DNA from: an uncultured Sulfitobacter sp.
Lineage (GTDB): Bacteria > Pseudomonadota > Alphaproteobacteria > Rhodobacterales > Rhodobacteraceae
Length of the DNA stretch: 64,000 nucleotides
Direction of reading: 5' to 3'
Assembly (NCBI RefSeq): GCF_947497275.1
Contig: NZ_CANMFS010000008.1
Coordinates: 78,429-142,428, forward strand
The notes under the pieces were generated by a model that had not been told where the DNA came from, did no database searches, and saw only the letters and a program-made list of their open reading frames with translations. Every line of letters begins with the position of its first letter. The first letter of the stretch is position 1. Position numbers and translations under genes: made by a program. Shown one piece after another: positions 1 to 9,504 of the stretch.

Positions 1-84
1 CAGCGCGTGCTTGCCAAAGCTGGCTACAAACTGAGTCAACAACTCCAAAATGATGGGATCGTCGTCTACTGCGAGAATTTTCAT
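1..84 (-). CDS. Response regulator receiver domain, N-terminal fragment
   Basis: The 28 visible codons start at an ATG on the minus strand and run off the left edge. They read MKILAVDDDPIILELLTQFV, the beta1-alpha1 start of a CheY-like receiver domain with the acidic DDD cluster that binds Mg2+ next to the phosphorylated Asp, which lies outside the window. The output domain is not visible, so the target is unknown. The histidine kinase at 1593-3023 is on the same strand and could be its partner, but the divergent LysR gene lies between them, so this pairing is only inference. Confidence 0.8.
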   Translation of the reverse strand, partial: MKILAVDDDPIILELLTQFVASFGKHAL

Positions 85-299
85 GGGTATCTCCAAATTC
101 GGCAAACTTGTTGCGCTTTGAGTGCAACCTGCTGGGGAATCGTGGCGAAAGTAGGACGTATTCCGCGCCAATAAGAGGCGATACGAAGGATTGTCTTCGG
201 ATTGGAATCGAATTTTCGGGAACCGCGTATCGGTGTGCGGTCAGGTACAGCGGTGGATGGTGTCTGGCGCTTGCCGCTGCCATGGCGCAGGATAGCGGC

Positions 300-1238
300 A
301 TGGATATCACATTGATCAAGACGTTTCTGGAAGTTTCTGCATCTGGATCCTTCGTTGCTGCGTCAGACCGGCTTTTCGTCACGCAGTCTGCCGTCAGTCT
401 GCGCATCCAGCGTCTGGAGGACAGTCTTGGTCACGCCCTTTTCACACGCTCCAAGGCGGGCGCTTTACTGACGTCGGCGGGCAAAGAGTTCGAAATATAT
501 GCGCTGAGCCTGCTGAAGCTGTGGGAGGAGGCCCGCCAGCAGATCGCGATTCCGGACGGATTTTCCAGGGCTTTCACACTGGGTGCGCAATATTCGCTGT
601 GGCCACGGCTCGGTTTTCGGTTGATCGACGAAATGCAGAAGCGCCTGCCGGATCTGAGCGTTCGCGCCGAAGTCGGTATGCCTGACCGGCTGACCCGGTT
701 CTTGATCGAAGGAGTGATTCAGGCGGCTCTGACCTATACGCCGCAGCTGCGTCCGGGGTTGAAAGTGGAAGCGGTGATGGATGATGAATTGGTGCTTGTG
801 GCGTCATGGCCTGCGACATGTCTGGATCTGGACGGCCGCTATATCTTTATCGACTGGGGGCCGGAGTTCACCCACGCTCATGCAATCTGCCTGCCGGATC
901 TTGCCAATAGCGGCCTGACGATGGTGTTGGGTGCCCTTGGTGCGGAATACATCGTGAACCGGCGCGCTGCGGCGTATCTGCCCGCGCGTAGCGTCAAGCG
1001 GTATCTGGATGCGGGCCACTTGCATCTGGTGCCGGATGCGCCGCGATTTCCCTACCCGATCTGGGCGGTTTGGCGCGAGGATCTCGATCCGCTGGTGCTC
1101 AGGACGGGACGGGACAGTATCGCGCAGATTGTCGAGATTGCGGAGGAAGATCAGGAGCCGATGGTGGCGCACCTTGTCGAAATGGGTGGCGGGTACGACA
1201 GCGCACCGCCAGACGATAGATTTTCATCCGAGCAATAG
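300..1238 (+). CDS. LysR family transcriptional regulator
   Basis: This is a 312-residue protein of normal LysR length. Residues 1-60 form the winged helix-turn-helix (MDITLIKTFLEVSASGSF, then a recognition helix around VTQSAVSLRIQRLE), followed by the usual linker helix and a periplasmic-binding-protein-like effector domain. The frame is open upstream to 108, but the family N-terminus aligns with the ATG at 300, so the upstream part is taken as leader. It is divergent from the response regulator fragment and not in a clear operon. The effector cannot be told from sequence. Confidence 0.9.
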   Translation: MDITLIKTFLEVSASGSFVAASDRLFVTQSAVSLRIQRLEDSLGHALFTRSKAGALLTSAGKEFEIYALSLLKLWEEARQQIAIPDGFSRAFTLGAQYSLWPRLGFRLIDEMQKRLPDLSVRAEVGMPDRLTRFLIEGVIQAALTYTPQLRPGLKVEAVMDDELVLVASWPATCLDLDGRYIFIDWGPEFTHAHAICLPDLANSGLTMVLGALGAEYIVNRRAAAYLPARSVKRYLDAGHLHLVPDAPRFPYPIWAVWREDLDPLVLRTGRDSIAQIVEIAEEDQEPMVAHLVEMGGGYDSAPPDDRFSSEQ

Positions 1239-1592
1239 TTTCTTCAAGAGATTGGTTTAACTTTCCCCGGTGTTACGTCGTCCGCTAAACAGGATGCAGG
1301 CAAATTCGCCGTCCGTTCGCGGGAAAGGGCCGGATTTGGTTGGCATTGAAACACAGCCTGATACGGCGCTGGCGTGCAAAATCGTGGACGCTGGGATGGG
1401 TGCGGGGCCAGATGATTATGCTTGCCGGGCTGCGGCGCATACTTGCAGTGTCGCCGAAGGGTATTGGTCACCCCTGCGTCTGATGCAAAGGCGTGGCATG
1501 ATCGAAGGGTGTGGTGTGCCGCGCAGAGCACACGAACCGGCGGTATCTCGCAATGCTCCTATCTAGTCGCGTGCTTGCCATGCGGCTTTGCG
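1239..1592. other. Intergenic, no recognisable gene
   Basis: This stretch separates the end of the LysR gene from the end of the convergent histidine kinase gene. Short open frames exist on both strands, but none has a family motif or a good ribosome binding site. I see nothing definite in it. Confidence 0.5.
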
Positions 1593-3023
1593 TCAGACTT
1601 CGCGGACCGAGCTGAGCGGCGGTGCCGCGCGCGTTTGTTCCCGGGCAGGGGCACGCGCCGATTCCGCGATCCGGTCAAGGTCGACGAAAAAGGTGGTGCC
1701 GCGGTCCGCGTTGGGGGTGAAATCGATTTGCCCGCCGTGCGCTTCTATAATCCGCTTGGAAATGCTCAGGCCAAGACCCGTTCCGCCGGCCTTGCGGGTC
1801 GCCGAGGAATCGATCTGGCTGAAACTCTGGAACACCTTCCCACGGTCGGCTTGCGCGATGCCCGCGCCCTCGTCGCGCACCGTGATGCGGACGCGGCCGC
1901 CCAATGCATCCGCGCCGATCCGGACCTCGCAGCCCGCGTCCGAGAACTTTGCCGCGTTCGAGATCAGGTTCGTCAGCACTTGCTCCAGCCGCATACGATC
2001 GGCCCTGACGTAGAGATCGGTATCGACGGGGTGCATCGACAGGGTGACATTCAGTGAGCTGGCGTAGGGTTTGTTGTCGGCCACGGTATCGACAATCAGC
2101 GCGGCGACCTGCACGCGTTCGAAATCAAAGCGCATTTTGCCGGCCTCGATCTTTTGCATATCCAGAAGTTCATTGATCAGAACGCCCAACCGCGCCGCAT
2201 TGCGCTGTGCGATACTCAACACATCGCCGGACCTGTCGGGCAGCGGGCCAAAAGCGCCCGCCACCGTCATGTCGAGAGCCGCACGGACCGAGGTAAGCGG
2301 GGTGCGCAGTTCGTGGCTGATGGTCGACAGGAATTCCGTCTTGGCCAGCAGCGCAGCCTTCGCGCGCTCGTTCTCGATCTTGAGTTGTTCCAGGTGGCAC
2401 TTGCTGATGCGGTAGTAGCGCAAGGCCGCCAATGCGCTATCGACGACGAAATAAAGCACAAGAAGGCTGGTCAGGAAGGTGAACCACATTTCGGGTGCGA
2501 AGGAGGCACCGCCGAGTGCGAGACCACGCAGTGGGATCAGCAAGAACACCGCCCCGTAGACCGCGAGGCGGATCACGAGCACCGAGACGATCTGATGGCT
2601 GTTCATCGTCGCGAAGATGGCGGCGGTAAGCAGGTACAGCAGAAGCACGAATTCGCTGATCTGGCTTTGCAGAAGGGTGAGGGAGGCGGCGAAATACCCG
2701 ATAATGCCGGCGCTGTAGACCGTTCCCAGGTGAATGCGGCGCAGCGTCGCGCGCACCTGGGCGGCGCAGTCGGGGTCCATGCGCCGTACGTGCGCAAATG
2801 TGGCGCGGTCGTACATTTCGGCAACAATAACCAGCACGGCCGAGATTGCCGCATGGATGATGCCGATAAACATCGCCTGCATCAGCAGTCCTGAGGTGTA
2901 GATGATCATTCTTTGGGGCATCGACGTCCGGCCCACGTCCGCGTAATCGCGGATCTGCGTGGCGCGCTGGCGTGGGTCGTCGGTGGCGGTCGCGGTGCGC
3001 CTGTGCCTCATGCGGGTGATCAT
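1593..3023 (-). CDS. Membrane-bound sensor histidine kinase
   Basis: This 476-residue kinase phosphorylates a partner response regulator in response to an unknown signal. The N-terminal 210 residues contain about five hydrophobic segments (for example around residues 39-70, 100-125 and 150-170) and no large periplasmic loop, which suggests sensing within the membrane. The phospho-acceptor H-box is FLSTISHELRTPLTSVRAAL, followed by an N-box (NLISNAAKFSDAG), a G1 box (VRDEGAGI), an F box (VFQSFSQID) and a G2 box (GGTGLGLSISKRIIEAHGG). All catalytic boxes are intact. The start at 3023 has a modest GGA site; an in-frame ATG a few codons downstream is possible. No PAS or HAMP domain is obvious. 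Confidence 0.9.
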   Translation of the reverse strand: MITRMRHRRTATATDDPRQRATQIRDYADVGRTSMPQRMIIYTSGLLMQAMFIGIIHAAISAVLVIVAEMYDRATFAHVRRMDPDCAAQVRATLRRIHLGTVYSAGIIGYFAASLTLLQSQISEFVLLLYLLTAAIFATMNSHQIVSVLVIRLAVYGAVFLLIPLRGLALGGASFAPEMWFTFLTSLLVLYFVVDSALAALRYYRISKCHLEQLKIENERAKAALLAKTEFLSTISHELRTPLTSVRAALDMTVAGAFGPLPDRSGDVLSIAQRNAARLGVLINELLDMQKIEAGKMRFDFERVQVAALIVDTVADNKPYASSLNVTLSMHPVDTDLYVRADRMRLEQVLTNLISNAAKFSDAGCEVRIGADALGGRVRITVRDEGAGIAQADRGKVFQSFSQIDSSATRKAGGTGLGLSISKRIIEAHGGQIDFTPNADRGTTFFVDLDRIAESARAPAREQTRAAPPLSSVREV

Positions 3024-3224
3024 AGCGGTGTCCTGCCCCTGACCGGTTTCATCGCGAGGCTGCTACCGCACCATTTCTGCCCGAATGAGGCGGATCGGTG
3101 TCGAAATCGGGCATGTACCATGCCGAAGGGCGGGCATAGGCACCTGCGGGCAACCCGGCAAAGGCCTTTGAGGCAGAGAGAGCCAAATGCGTCAGATTTT
3201 AGACAACCGCCTTCTCAAGCGATG

Positions 3225-4085
3225 TCAGGCCGGGACGAATTCCAGCACCGTACCGCTGGTATGCTCCGGCGCGATGGCGATGCCGGTGCTTGTCGGGACG
3301 GGGGTAATTCCCGCAGCACGGGCACAGGCGGTTGCCGCGTCCATGTCGGTCGTCTTGAGCCGCAGCGCCGTGAAAGCGCCCTGGGCGGTGCGCGACAGAT
3401 CTATGCCTGGATAGCTTTGCGCCATTTGCGCAGGAGTCATCAGGATCAGCGGCGCCGACCCTTCGCCGGTGTCGATACGGGTGCCTTGCGCACCGGCATC
3501 GACACTTCCCCGTGCCCATAGCCGCGCGAAGCGGGGGGCGTCCCGTTCGGGGTCGGCGCTGAGCGCGAGGATCGCCGAGAGACCGCAGGCGCCATTTTCA
3601 TGGGTCAGCAGTTCGGACAGCCAGACCGTCTCAGGGGTGCGGTGTTCACACATGAAGACGATACCCTCGGGCACCTCGTCGGGGGCGTATGACAGGGTGG
3701 CAAAGGCGGCGCGACCGGTGCTGCCGTCAGGCAGCGGCACGGGACGTTCGAAGCTGTTGAGCCCGTACGTCTCGATCCCCAGATCGGCCAGTGCCTGCGC
3801 CGCCGCTTCGGCATTGCGGATCCGGCAGGCGATCGCGTGAAGGCCCTCGCCGCTGCGCGCCAGCATCTCGCGCCGTGGCGCATTCAGCGGAGTTGCCTTG
3901 ATCACGCCCAAAAGCTCGAAATAGTCGTCGGGAAACATGATCGTGTAGTTGGCAGATCCCTTTGCTTCGGAATGCACCCCCTTGGGGGAAAGGGTAAACC
4001 CGAGATCCTTGAACTGCGCGGCGGCGTGGTCGAGGTCATTCACGAGGGCGAAGCAATGGTCGATTCCAAGGGTGGGATGTGTCAT
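3225..4085 (-). CDS. VOC (glyoxalase-like) family protein
   Basis: The 286-residue protein begins MTHPTLGIDHCFALVNDLDH, the typical opening of a glyoxalase_3-like VOC domain with a metal-ligand His near residue 10. A second VOC-like half is recognisable at the C-terminus, ending in GTVLEFVP. VOC proteins bind a metal and act as dioxygenases, isomerases, lyases or binding proteins, and the reaction cannot be assigned here. The frame is open further upstream to 4241, but the ATG at 4085 is chosen because the family N-terminus falls there. It is divergent from the ABC importer operon starting at 4308, so it may share the 222-bp promoter region and the same physiological context. Confidence 0.8.
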   Translation of the reverse strand: MTHPTLGIDHCFALVNDLDHAAAQFKDLGFTLSPKGVHSEAKGSANYTIMFPDDYFELLGVIKATPLNAPRREMLARSGEGLHAIACRIRNAEAAAQALADLGIETYGLNSFERPVPLPDGSTGRAAFATLSYAPDEVPEGIVFMCEHRTPETVWLSELLTHENGACGLSAILALSADPERDAPRFARLWARGSVDAGAQGTRIDTGEGSAPLILMTPAQMAQSYPGIDLSRTAQGAFTALRLKTTDMDAATACARAAGITPVPTSTGIAIAPEHTSGTVLEFVPA

Positions 4086-4307
4086 TGGCGTCTCCTGTTG
4101 GTATCTGCGACAAATTTGGGCACCTGGCGGGTCGAGGCAAAGCCGTGGAAACAGGTGCATTCCGGTGTCCATGCGAAGCCTTTGCAACATGGGGTTGAAG
4201 GGCGGCATGCGCGCGGCTTGTACGCCGAAAGATTGCCCCATATGCTCTGGCTGATGCTACTTTCGATCAAGCAGTCAATATTTGCAATCCACCAGGGGGA
4301 CTGAACA

Positions 4308-5897
4308 ATGAAGACGGGGCTGAAGAAGATGAGCCTGGCGCTGGCCGGTGTCGCGGCGATGGGCGCGGGTGCAGCGGTTGAAGCGCAAGAGGTCAAAAAG
4401 GGCGGTACCGCAATCATCCACATGATTTCGGAGCAGCGTACGTTGAACCCGGCCTTGCGTGCCTCCACCGGCGTTTACAATATTTCGGGCAAGATCGTGG
4501 AGCCGCTGATCGACCGCAGCTACGAGGGCTACGAGCCGGTACTGGCGACCGAATGGTCCACCTCCGAAGACGGGTTGGCGATCACCATCAAGCTGCGCGA
4601 AGGCGTGAACTGGCACGACGGCGAGGCGTTCGCTTGCGACGACGTTGCCTTTACTGCGATGGAGATGTGGAAACCGCTGCTCAACTATTCTTCGGCGCTT
4701 CAATCGAACCTCGAAAGCGTCGATTGCACGGATGATCATACGGCCGTGTTCAACTATTCCAAACCGATGCCGCTGGCATTGTTCGTCGCCGCGATGCCCG
4801 ATCTGGGCCACCCGATGCCCAAGCATCTGTATGAAGGCACCGACATCCTCAACAACCCGTACAACACTGCACCTGTCGGCACCGGACCGTTCAAGTTCGT
4901 CGAGTACGAGCGCGGCCAGTATGTGATGGCGGTCAAGAACGAGGACTATTGGCGCGAGGGGTTCCCGTACCTCGACCGGATCGTCTGGCGCTTTATCAAG
5001 GATAAATCCGCCGCCGCCGCCGCGTTGGAAGCGGGCGAGGTTCACGAGAGCGGATTCATCGGCGTGTCGATGGCGGATGTGGAGCGTCTGTCGCGCGACG
5101 ACCGCTTTGACGTGGGCACGAAAGGCTATGAGAACAACGTCGCCCACTCGACCGTTGAGTTCAATCACCGCAATCCGATCCTTGCCGATGTGAAGGTGCG
5201 CCAGGCGATGGCTCACGGGCTTAACATCGACTACGCGATCGAGACGATCATGCGCGGGTTTGCGGAGCCGGGCCGGGGGCCCGTGCCGAAGGCGGGCGGG
5301 ATGAACTATACCGACGACGTGCGGATGTATGAATACGACGTCGAAAAGGCGAAGGCGATGCTGGACGAGGCGGGATACCCCGCAGGCGACGATGGCATCC
5401 GGTTCAAGCTGCGCCACCGGCCCGCGCCCTGGGGCGAGTATACCCAGCTTTGGGGTGAGTATTTCGCACAGGCGATGAAGGAGATCGGCATCGACGTGGA
5501 GATCCTGACCAACGACGCGCCCGGTTTTCTCAACGGCGTGTACCGCGACCATGATTTCGATACGGCGAACGGCTGGCATCAGTTCCGGTCCGACCCGGCG
5601 GTATCCACGATGGTCTGGTTGCGTTCGGGTCAACCCGAGGGCACGCCCTGGACCAACCAGTTCGGCTGGGTCAACGAGGAAATCGACCAGATGATCGACG
5701 ATGCGGCGTCAGAGCTGGACCCGGACAAGCGCGCGGCGATGTATCACGAGATCCAGCGGAAAAATCAGGAGATCCTGCCGGTGATGTTCGCGATCGAGCA
5801 CCCGTTCATTTCGGTAACCAACAAAAAGTTGATGAACCACCACAACACGCCGCGCTGGAACTCCTCTAGCTGGTATGATCTGTGGCTCGACGAGTGA
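4308..5897 (+). CDS. Oligopeptide/dipeptide-type ABC transporter substrate-binding protein
   Basis: This 529-residue periplasmic protein of the SBP_bac_5 (DppA/OppA) family captures a ligand for the permeases that follow. A signal peptide is visible (charged MKTGLKK, hydrophobic stretch, likely cleavage after EAQ or the nearby AVEA). The mature start KKGGTAIIHM is typical, as are EPLIDRSYEGYEPVLAT and GVNWHDGEAFACDDVAF. The ATG at 4308 follows an AGGGGG ribosome binding site. It is the first gene of an eight-gene run and is followed by a hairpin that may lower read-through. The family also transports opines, glycosides and heterocyclic compounds, so the ligand need not be a peptide. Confidence 0.93.
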   Translation: MKTGLKKMSLALAGVAAMGAGAAVEAQEVKKGGTAIIHMISEQRTLNPALRASTGVYNISGKIVEPLIDRSYEGYEPVLATEWSTSEDGLAITIKLREGVNWHDGEAFACDDVAFTAMEMWKPLLNYSSALQSNLESVDCTDDHTAVFNYSKPMPLALFVAAMPDLGHPMPKHLYEGTDILNNPYNTAPVGTGPFKFVEYERGQYVMAVKNEDYWREGFPYLDRIVWRFIKDKSAAAAALEAGEVHESGFIGVSMADVERLSRDDRFDVGTKGYENNVAHSTVEFNHRNPILADVKVRQAMAHGLNIDYAIETIMRGFAEPGRGPVPKAGGMNYTDDVRMYEYDVEKAKAMLDEAGYPAGDDGIRFKLRHRPAPWGEYTQLWGEYFAQAMKEIGIDVEILTNDAPGFLNGVYRDHDFDTANGWHQFRSDPAVSTMVWLRSGQPEGTPWTNQFGWVNEEIDQMIDDAASELDPDKRAAMYHEIQRKNQEILPVMFAIEHPFISVTNKKLMNHHNTPRWNSSSWYDLWLDE

Positions 5898-5913
5898 TCT
5901 GATCCGTGACAGT

Positions 5914-5939
5914 GCGGTCCCGATCCGGGGCTGCCTTTT
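5914..5939 (+). terminator. Hairpin with T-run between binding protein and permease genes
   Basis: Nine paired bases (GCGGTCCCG against CGGGGCTGC, with two G-T wobbles) close a three-base loop at 5923-5925 and are followed by CTTTT. Its place between the binding-protein gene and the permease gene fits an intra-operon attenuator that keeps the periplasmic protein in excess over the membrane parts. Confidence 0.55.
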
Positions 5940-6008
5940 CCGTACCGGCCTAAAACTATCTGGAGGGTGCGTCCCGAGGCGGGGTGGCCCGAAAATGAAA
6001 GCTGCCTG

Positions 6009-6998
6009 ATGCGTTTGCCGTTGCCGCCCATTGTGATCTATGCCCTGCGCCGCTTGTTGCAGGCGGTGCCGGTGATCATCCTGATCATGATCGGGACGTT
6101 TCTGCTGCTCAAGCTGGCACCCGGTGACACGGTCGATGCGCTGGTGGGGGATATGGGCGGTGCCGATGCTGATTTCATCGCGCGGCTGCGGCAGGAATAC
6201 GGGCTGGATCAGCCTGTCTACGTACAGCTTTGGGTCTATATGACCAAGCTGGCAACGTTCGATTTCGGCTGGTCGTTCGTCTATGAACAACCCGTCGCCA
6301 CAGTCCTGTGGGACCGGTTGGGCACCACGCTTTTGCTGATGGCCACATCGCTGAGCCTCGCGTTCACCATCGGCATCGCACTGGGCGCCATTGCCGCGCG
6401 ACGTGCCTATTCTCTGACCGACAATGTGATCTCGACGCTCGGCCTTGTTTTTTATGCTACACCTTCGTTCTTCTTGTCGCTGATGATGATGCTTCTGTTC
6501 TCGGTCAAGCTGGGCTGGCTGCCCGTTGGCGGGATCAAGACGATCGCGGGTTTCTACACCGGTTGGGATCATGTCGTTGACGTGGCGCGGCATCTGGTGA
6601 TGCCGACGGCGGCGTTGTCGCTGATCTATCTCAGCTTCTATTTGCGCCTGATGCGCGCCAGCGTGATGGAGGTGGCGGACCTTGATTATGTGCGCACCGC
6701 GCGGGCCAAGGGCGCATCGGAAAGCCGGCTGATGATCCACCACATCATGCGCAACGCGCTGCTGCCGGTGATCACGCTGCTGGGCCTGCAATTCTCGACC
6801 GTTCTTGGCGGGTCCGTCGTGGTCGAGACGATATTTACCCTGCCGGGACTGGGGTCGCTCGCTTATCAGTCGGTGGTGCAACGCGACATGAACACGTTGA
6901 TGGGGATCATCTTTCTATGCTCGATCATCGTGGTGGTGGTGAACTTTCTCACGGACCTTCTGTATGCCCGTCTCGACAGCCGGATTGAACTGACATGA
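6009..6998 (+). CDS. ABC transporter permease, DppB/OppB type
   Basis: This is one of two integral membrane subunits of the oligopeptide-type importer, about 329 residues with six hydrophobic segments. It starts with MRLPLPPIVIYALRRLLQAVPVIILIMIG, the standard DppB first membrane helix, and contains the EAA-type cytoplasmic loop around VRTARAKGASESRLMIHH, which contacts the ATPase. A GTG at 5967 is in frame but sits directly on the GGAGG and lacks spacing, so the ATG at 6009 is preferred even though its own ribosome binding site is weak. The stop overlaps the next start by four bases, indicating translational coupling. Confidence 0.9.
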   Translation: MRLPLPPIVIYALRRLLQAVPVIILIMIGTFLLLKLAPGDTVDALVGDMGGADADFIARLRQEYGLDQPVYVQLWVYMTKLATFDFGWSFVYEQPVATVLWDRLGTTLLLMATSLSLAFTIGIALGAIAARRAYSLTDNVISTLGLVFYATPSFFLSLMMMLLFSVKLGWLPVGGIKTIAGFYTGWDHVVDVARHLVMPTAALSLIYLSFYLRLMRASVMEVADLDYVRTARAKGASESRLMIHHIMRNALLPVITLLGLQFSTVLGGSVVVETIFTLPGLGSLAYQSVVQRDMNTLMGIIFLCSIIVVVVNFLTDLLYARLDSRIELT

Positions 6999-7870
6999 GC
7001 CTGACCGATACCGAACTCGCAGCACCGGAGCCGTCGCGTCCTGTCGTTTTCTGGCGCCGCTACCGCCGCAACCGCGCGGCGCTGTTGGGGCTGGCAATCT
7101 TTACGGTTGTTGTGTTGATGGCGCTGACGGCGGGGATCGTGGCGCCGGGCGATCCTTTGTCGCGTGCGGGTGCGCCGTTGACGTCGCCCTTCGTCGATAT
7201 GTCGGTGCCGTTGGGCACCGACCAGTTGGGCCGCGATATTCTGGCGGGTATCTTCTATGGCGCGCGGATTTCGCTGCTTGTCGGCGTTGTCGCCACCTTG
7301 GTCGCCATAGCTATCGGCGTGGTGATCGGGGCGTTGTCGGGGTATTTCGGCGGTTGGGTCGATGATGTGCTGATGCGCGTGACCGAGGCGTTCCAGACGA
7401 TCCCGAACTTTGTGCTGCTGCTCACGCTGGTGGCTATTCTGGGGTCCAAGATCGAATGGATTACGCTCGCCATCGGTATTGTCAGCTGGACCGCTCCCGC
7501 GCGGATGGTGCGCGCCGAATTCATGTCGCTGCGGAATCGCGAATTCGTCGATGCGGCGCGCAATCTGGGAGTGTCGAACACGGCGTTGATCTTCAAGGAG
7601 ATCCTGCCCAACGCATTGCCGCCGATCATCGTCTATGCCTCCGTGATCATGGCGTTGTCGATCCTTCTGGAAAGCGCGCTGGCGTTTTTGGGGCTGGGCG
7701 ATCCGAACTATGCCAGCTGGGGCAACATGATCGGGCAAGGCCGCGCTGTGCTGCGCGAGGATTGGTACTGCGCTGCAATTCCGGGCGTTGCCATCGTGCT
7801 GACGGTGCTGTCGTTCTCGCTGGTGGGCGAAGGGATGAACGATGCCCTCAACCCGAGGCAGAAGCAATGA
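6995..7870 (+). CDS. ABC transporter permease, DppC/OppC type
   Basis: The second membrane subunit has 291 residues. It carries the N-terminal OppC_N segment (WRRYRRNRAALLGLAIFTVVVLMAL), the conserved GTDQLGRDILAGIFYGARISLLVG stretch, and an EAA loop near FVDAARNLGVSNTALIFKEILPN. It overlaps the permease before it and the ATPase after it by four bases (ATGA) each. It should form a heterodimer with the upstream permease. Confidence 0.92.
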   Translation: MSLTDTELAAPEPSRPVVFWRRYRRNRAALLGLAIFTVVVLMALTAGIVAPGDPLSRAGAPLTSPFVDMSVPLGTDQLGRDILAGIFYGARISLLVGVVATLVAIAIGVVIGALSGYFGGWVDDVLMRVTEAFQTIPNFVLLLTLVAILGSKIEWITLAIGIVSWTAPARMVRAEFMSLRNREFVDAARNLGVSNTALIFKEILPNALPPIIVYASVIMALSILLESALAFLGLGDPNYASWGNMIGQGRAVLREDWYCAAIPGVAIVLTVLSFSLVGEGMNDALNPRQKQ

Positions 7871-9504
7871 GCGGCAAGACTGTCCTTGAGATCGAGGGGC
7901 TGAAGGTTGCGCTGCCCAAGGGGGCGGACCGGCCTCTGGCGCTCGACGGGCTGAGCCTGTCGGTGAAGGCGGGTGAGGTGGTGTGTCTGGTAGGCGAAAG
8001 CGGGTCGGGCAAATCGCTGACAGCGGGGGCGGTGATGCGCCTGCTGCCCGAGCCGCATGTGCACGTGTCGGGGGGCAGCATCCGCTTTGGTGACACCGAC
8101 ATCCTTGCGCAGACCGAAACGCAGATGAAGGCGATCCGCGGCAAGGAAATCTCGATGATTTTCCAGGAGCCGATGACCGCGCTGAACCCGCAGAAAACGG
8201 TGGGCTGGCAGCTCGACGAGATGCTGCGGCTGCACATGAAGAAGTCGGACCGCAAGGCGCGTCGCGCGCATGCAATCGAGATGCTGCACCGCACGCATAT
8301 CCCCGATCCCGAGGGCGCCTATAACGCTTATCCGCACCAGATTTCCGGCGGCCAGCGCCAGCGCGTGATGATCGCGATGGCGCTTGCGTTGTCTCCGCGC
8401 CTGATCATCGCGGACGAGCCGACGACCGCGCTGGATGTGACGACGCAATTGCAGATACTCAAGCTGATCCGTGATCTGCAGGAGGAGGAAGGCGCGGGCG
8501 TTCTGTTCATCACCCATGATTTCGGGGTGGTGGCCGAGATCGCGGACCATGTCGTTGTGCTGCGCCAGGGAGAGATGGTTGAGAGCGGTCCCGCAAAGCA
8601 GGTGCTCAACGCGCCGCAGCACCCCTATACCAAAGCCCTGATCGCGTCCGTGCCGGACCTCAAACCGCCGATGCCCAAGGTGGGCAAGGACGCGCCGGTT
8701 GTGCTGACCGGCGCGCATCTGATGAAGACGTTCAAGGCGCGCGGCGGGTTCCTGACCGGCAAGCGCAAGGCAGTCGTGGCGGTCAAGGACCTGTCGTTCG
8801 AATTGCGCCGGGGCGAGACGCTGGGCGTGGTGGGCGAAAGCGGGTCGGGCAAAACCACGGTGTCGCGCATCGTGACGCGCCTGCTGGAAGCGGATTCAGG
8901 CTCCGTGCAGGTAGGCGACACCGATCTGCTGTCATGCAGTCCATCGGAGTTGCGCAGTATGCGCAAGCATATCCAGATGGTGTTTCAGGATCCGATGGCC
9001 TCGCTCAATCCGCGCAAGCGGGTGGTGGACCTGATCGCGCAAGGGCCGATCGTGCACGGGGAGACGCGCGAAAAGGCCCGCGCCCGCGCGCGTGATCTGC
9101 TGGAACTGGTGGAGCTGTCGCCCGCCGCCGCCAACCGGTTTCCGCATGAGTTTTCAGGCGGGCAGCGTCAGCGCATCGGCATTGCCCGCGCGTTGGCGCT
9201 TGAGCCGAAGGTGATCGTCGCGGACGAGCCCGTGTCGGCGCTTGATGTGTCGGTGCAGGCGCAGGTGCTCAAGCTGCTGGCCGATCTGCGCGCGCGGATG
9301 TCGCTGTCGCTGCTGTTCGTAACGCACGATCTGCGCGTTGCCGCGCAACTGTGTGACCGGATCATCGTGATGCAGCGCGGGGAGATCGTGGAAAGCGGTT
9401 TGACCTCCGAGGTATTCGCCAATCCGCAACACGAATACACCCGGACTCTGATGACCTCGATTCCCGGGCGCGACTGGACGCCGCCAAAGGATGTGACCCT
9501 ATGA
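7867..9504 (+). CDS. Fused double ATP-binding subunit (DppD-DppF type)
   Basis: The 545-residue protein carries both ATPase domains of the importer in one chain. Walker A motifs (GESGSGKS and GESGSGKT) lie near residues 43 and 322, signature motifs are ISGGQRQRV and FSGGQRQRI, and Walker B motifs are [12 protein letters not shown] and [12 protein letters not shown]. Each half ends with the oppD/F-type tail ([13 protein letters not shown] and [13 protein letters not shown]). The frame is open far upstream inside the permease gene, but the ATG at 7867 overlaps the permease stop by four bases and begins a normal domain. ATP hydrolysis in the cytoplasm powers uptake. Confidence 0.93.
   Translation: MSGKTVLEIEGLKVALPKGADRPLALDGLSLSVKAGEVVCLVGESGSGKSLTAGAVMRLLPEPHVHVSGGSIRFGDTDILAQTETQMKAIRGKEISMIFQEPMTALNPQKTVGWQLDEMLRLHMKKSDRKARRAHAIEMLHRTHIPDPEGAYNAYPHQISGGQRQRVMIAMALALSPRLIIADEPTTALDVTTQLQILKLIRDLQEEEGAGVLFITHDFGVVAEIADHVVVLRQGEMVESGPAKQVLNAPQHPYTKALIASVPDLKPPMPKVGKDAPVVLTGAHLMKTFKARGGFLTGKRKAVVAVKDLSFELRRGETLGVVGESGSGKTTVSRIVTRLLEADSGSVQVGDTDLLSCSPSELRSMRKHIQMVFQDPMASLNPRKRVVDLIAQGPIVHGETREKARARARDLLELVELSPAAANRFPHEFSGGQRQRIGIARALALEPKVIVADEPVSALDVSVQAQVLKLLADLRARMSLSLLFVTHDLRVAAQLCDRIIVMQRGEIVESGLTSEVFANPQHEYTRTLMTSIPGRDWTPPKDVTL

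Noticed and set aside
108..299. Longer N-terminus of the LysR protein
   Set aside because: The LysR fold starts at the ATG at 300; the 64 residues before it match no family.
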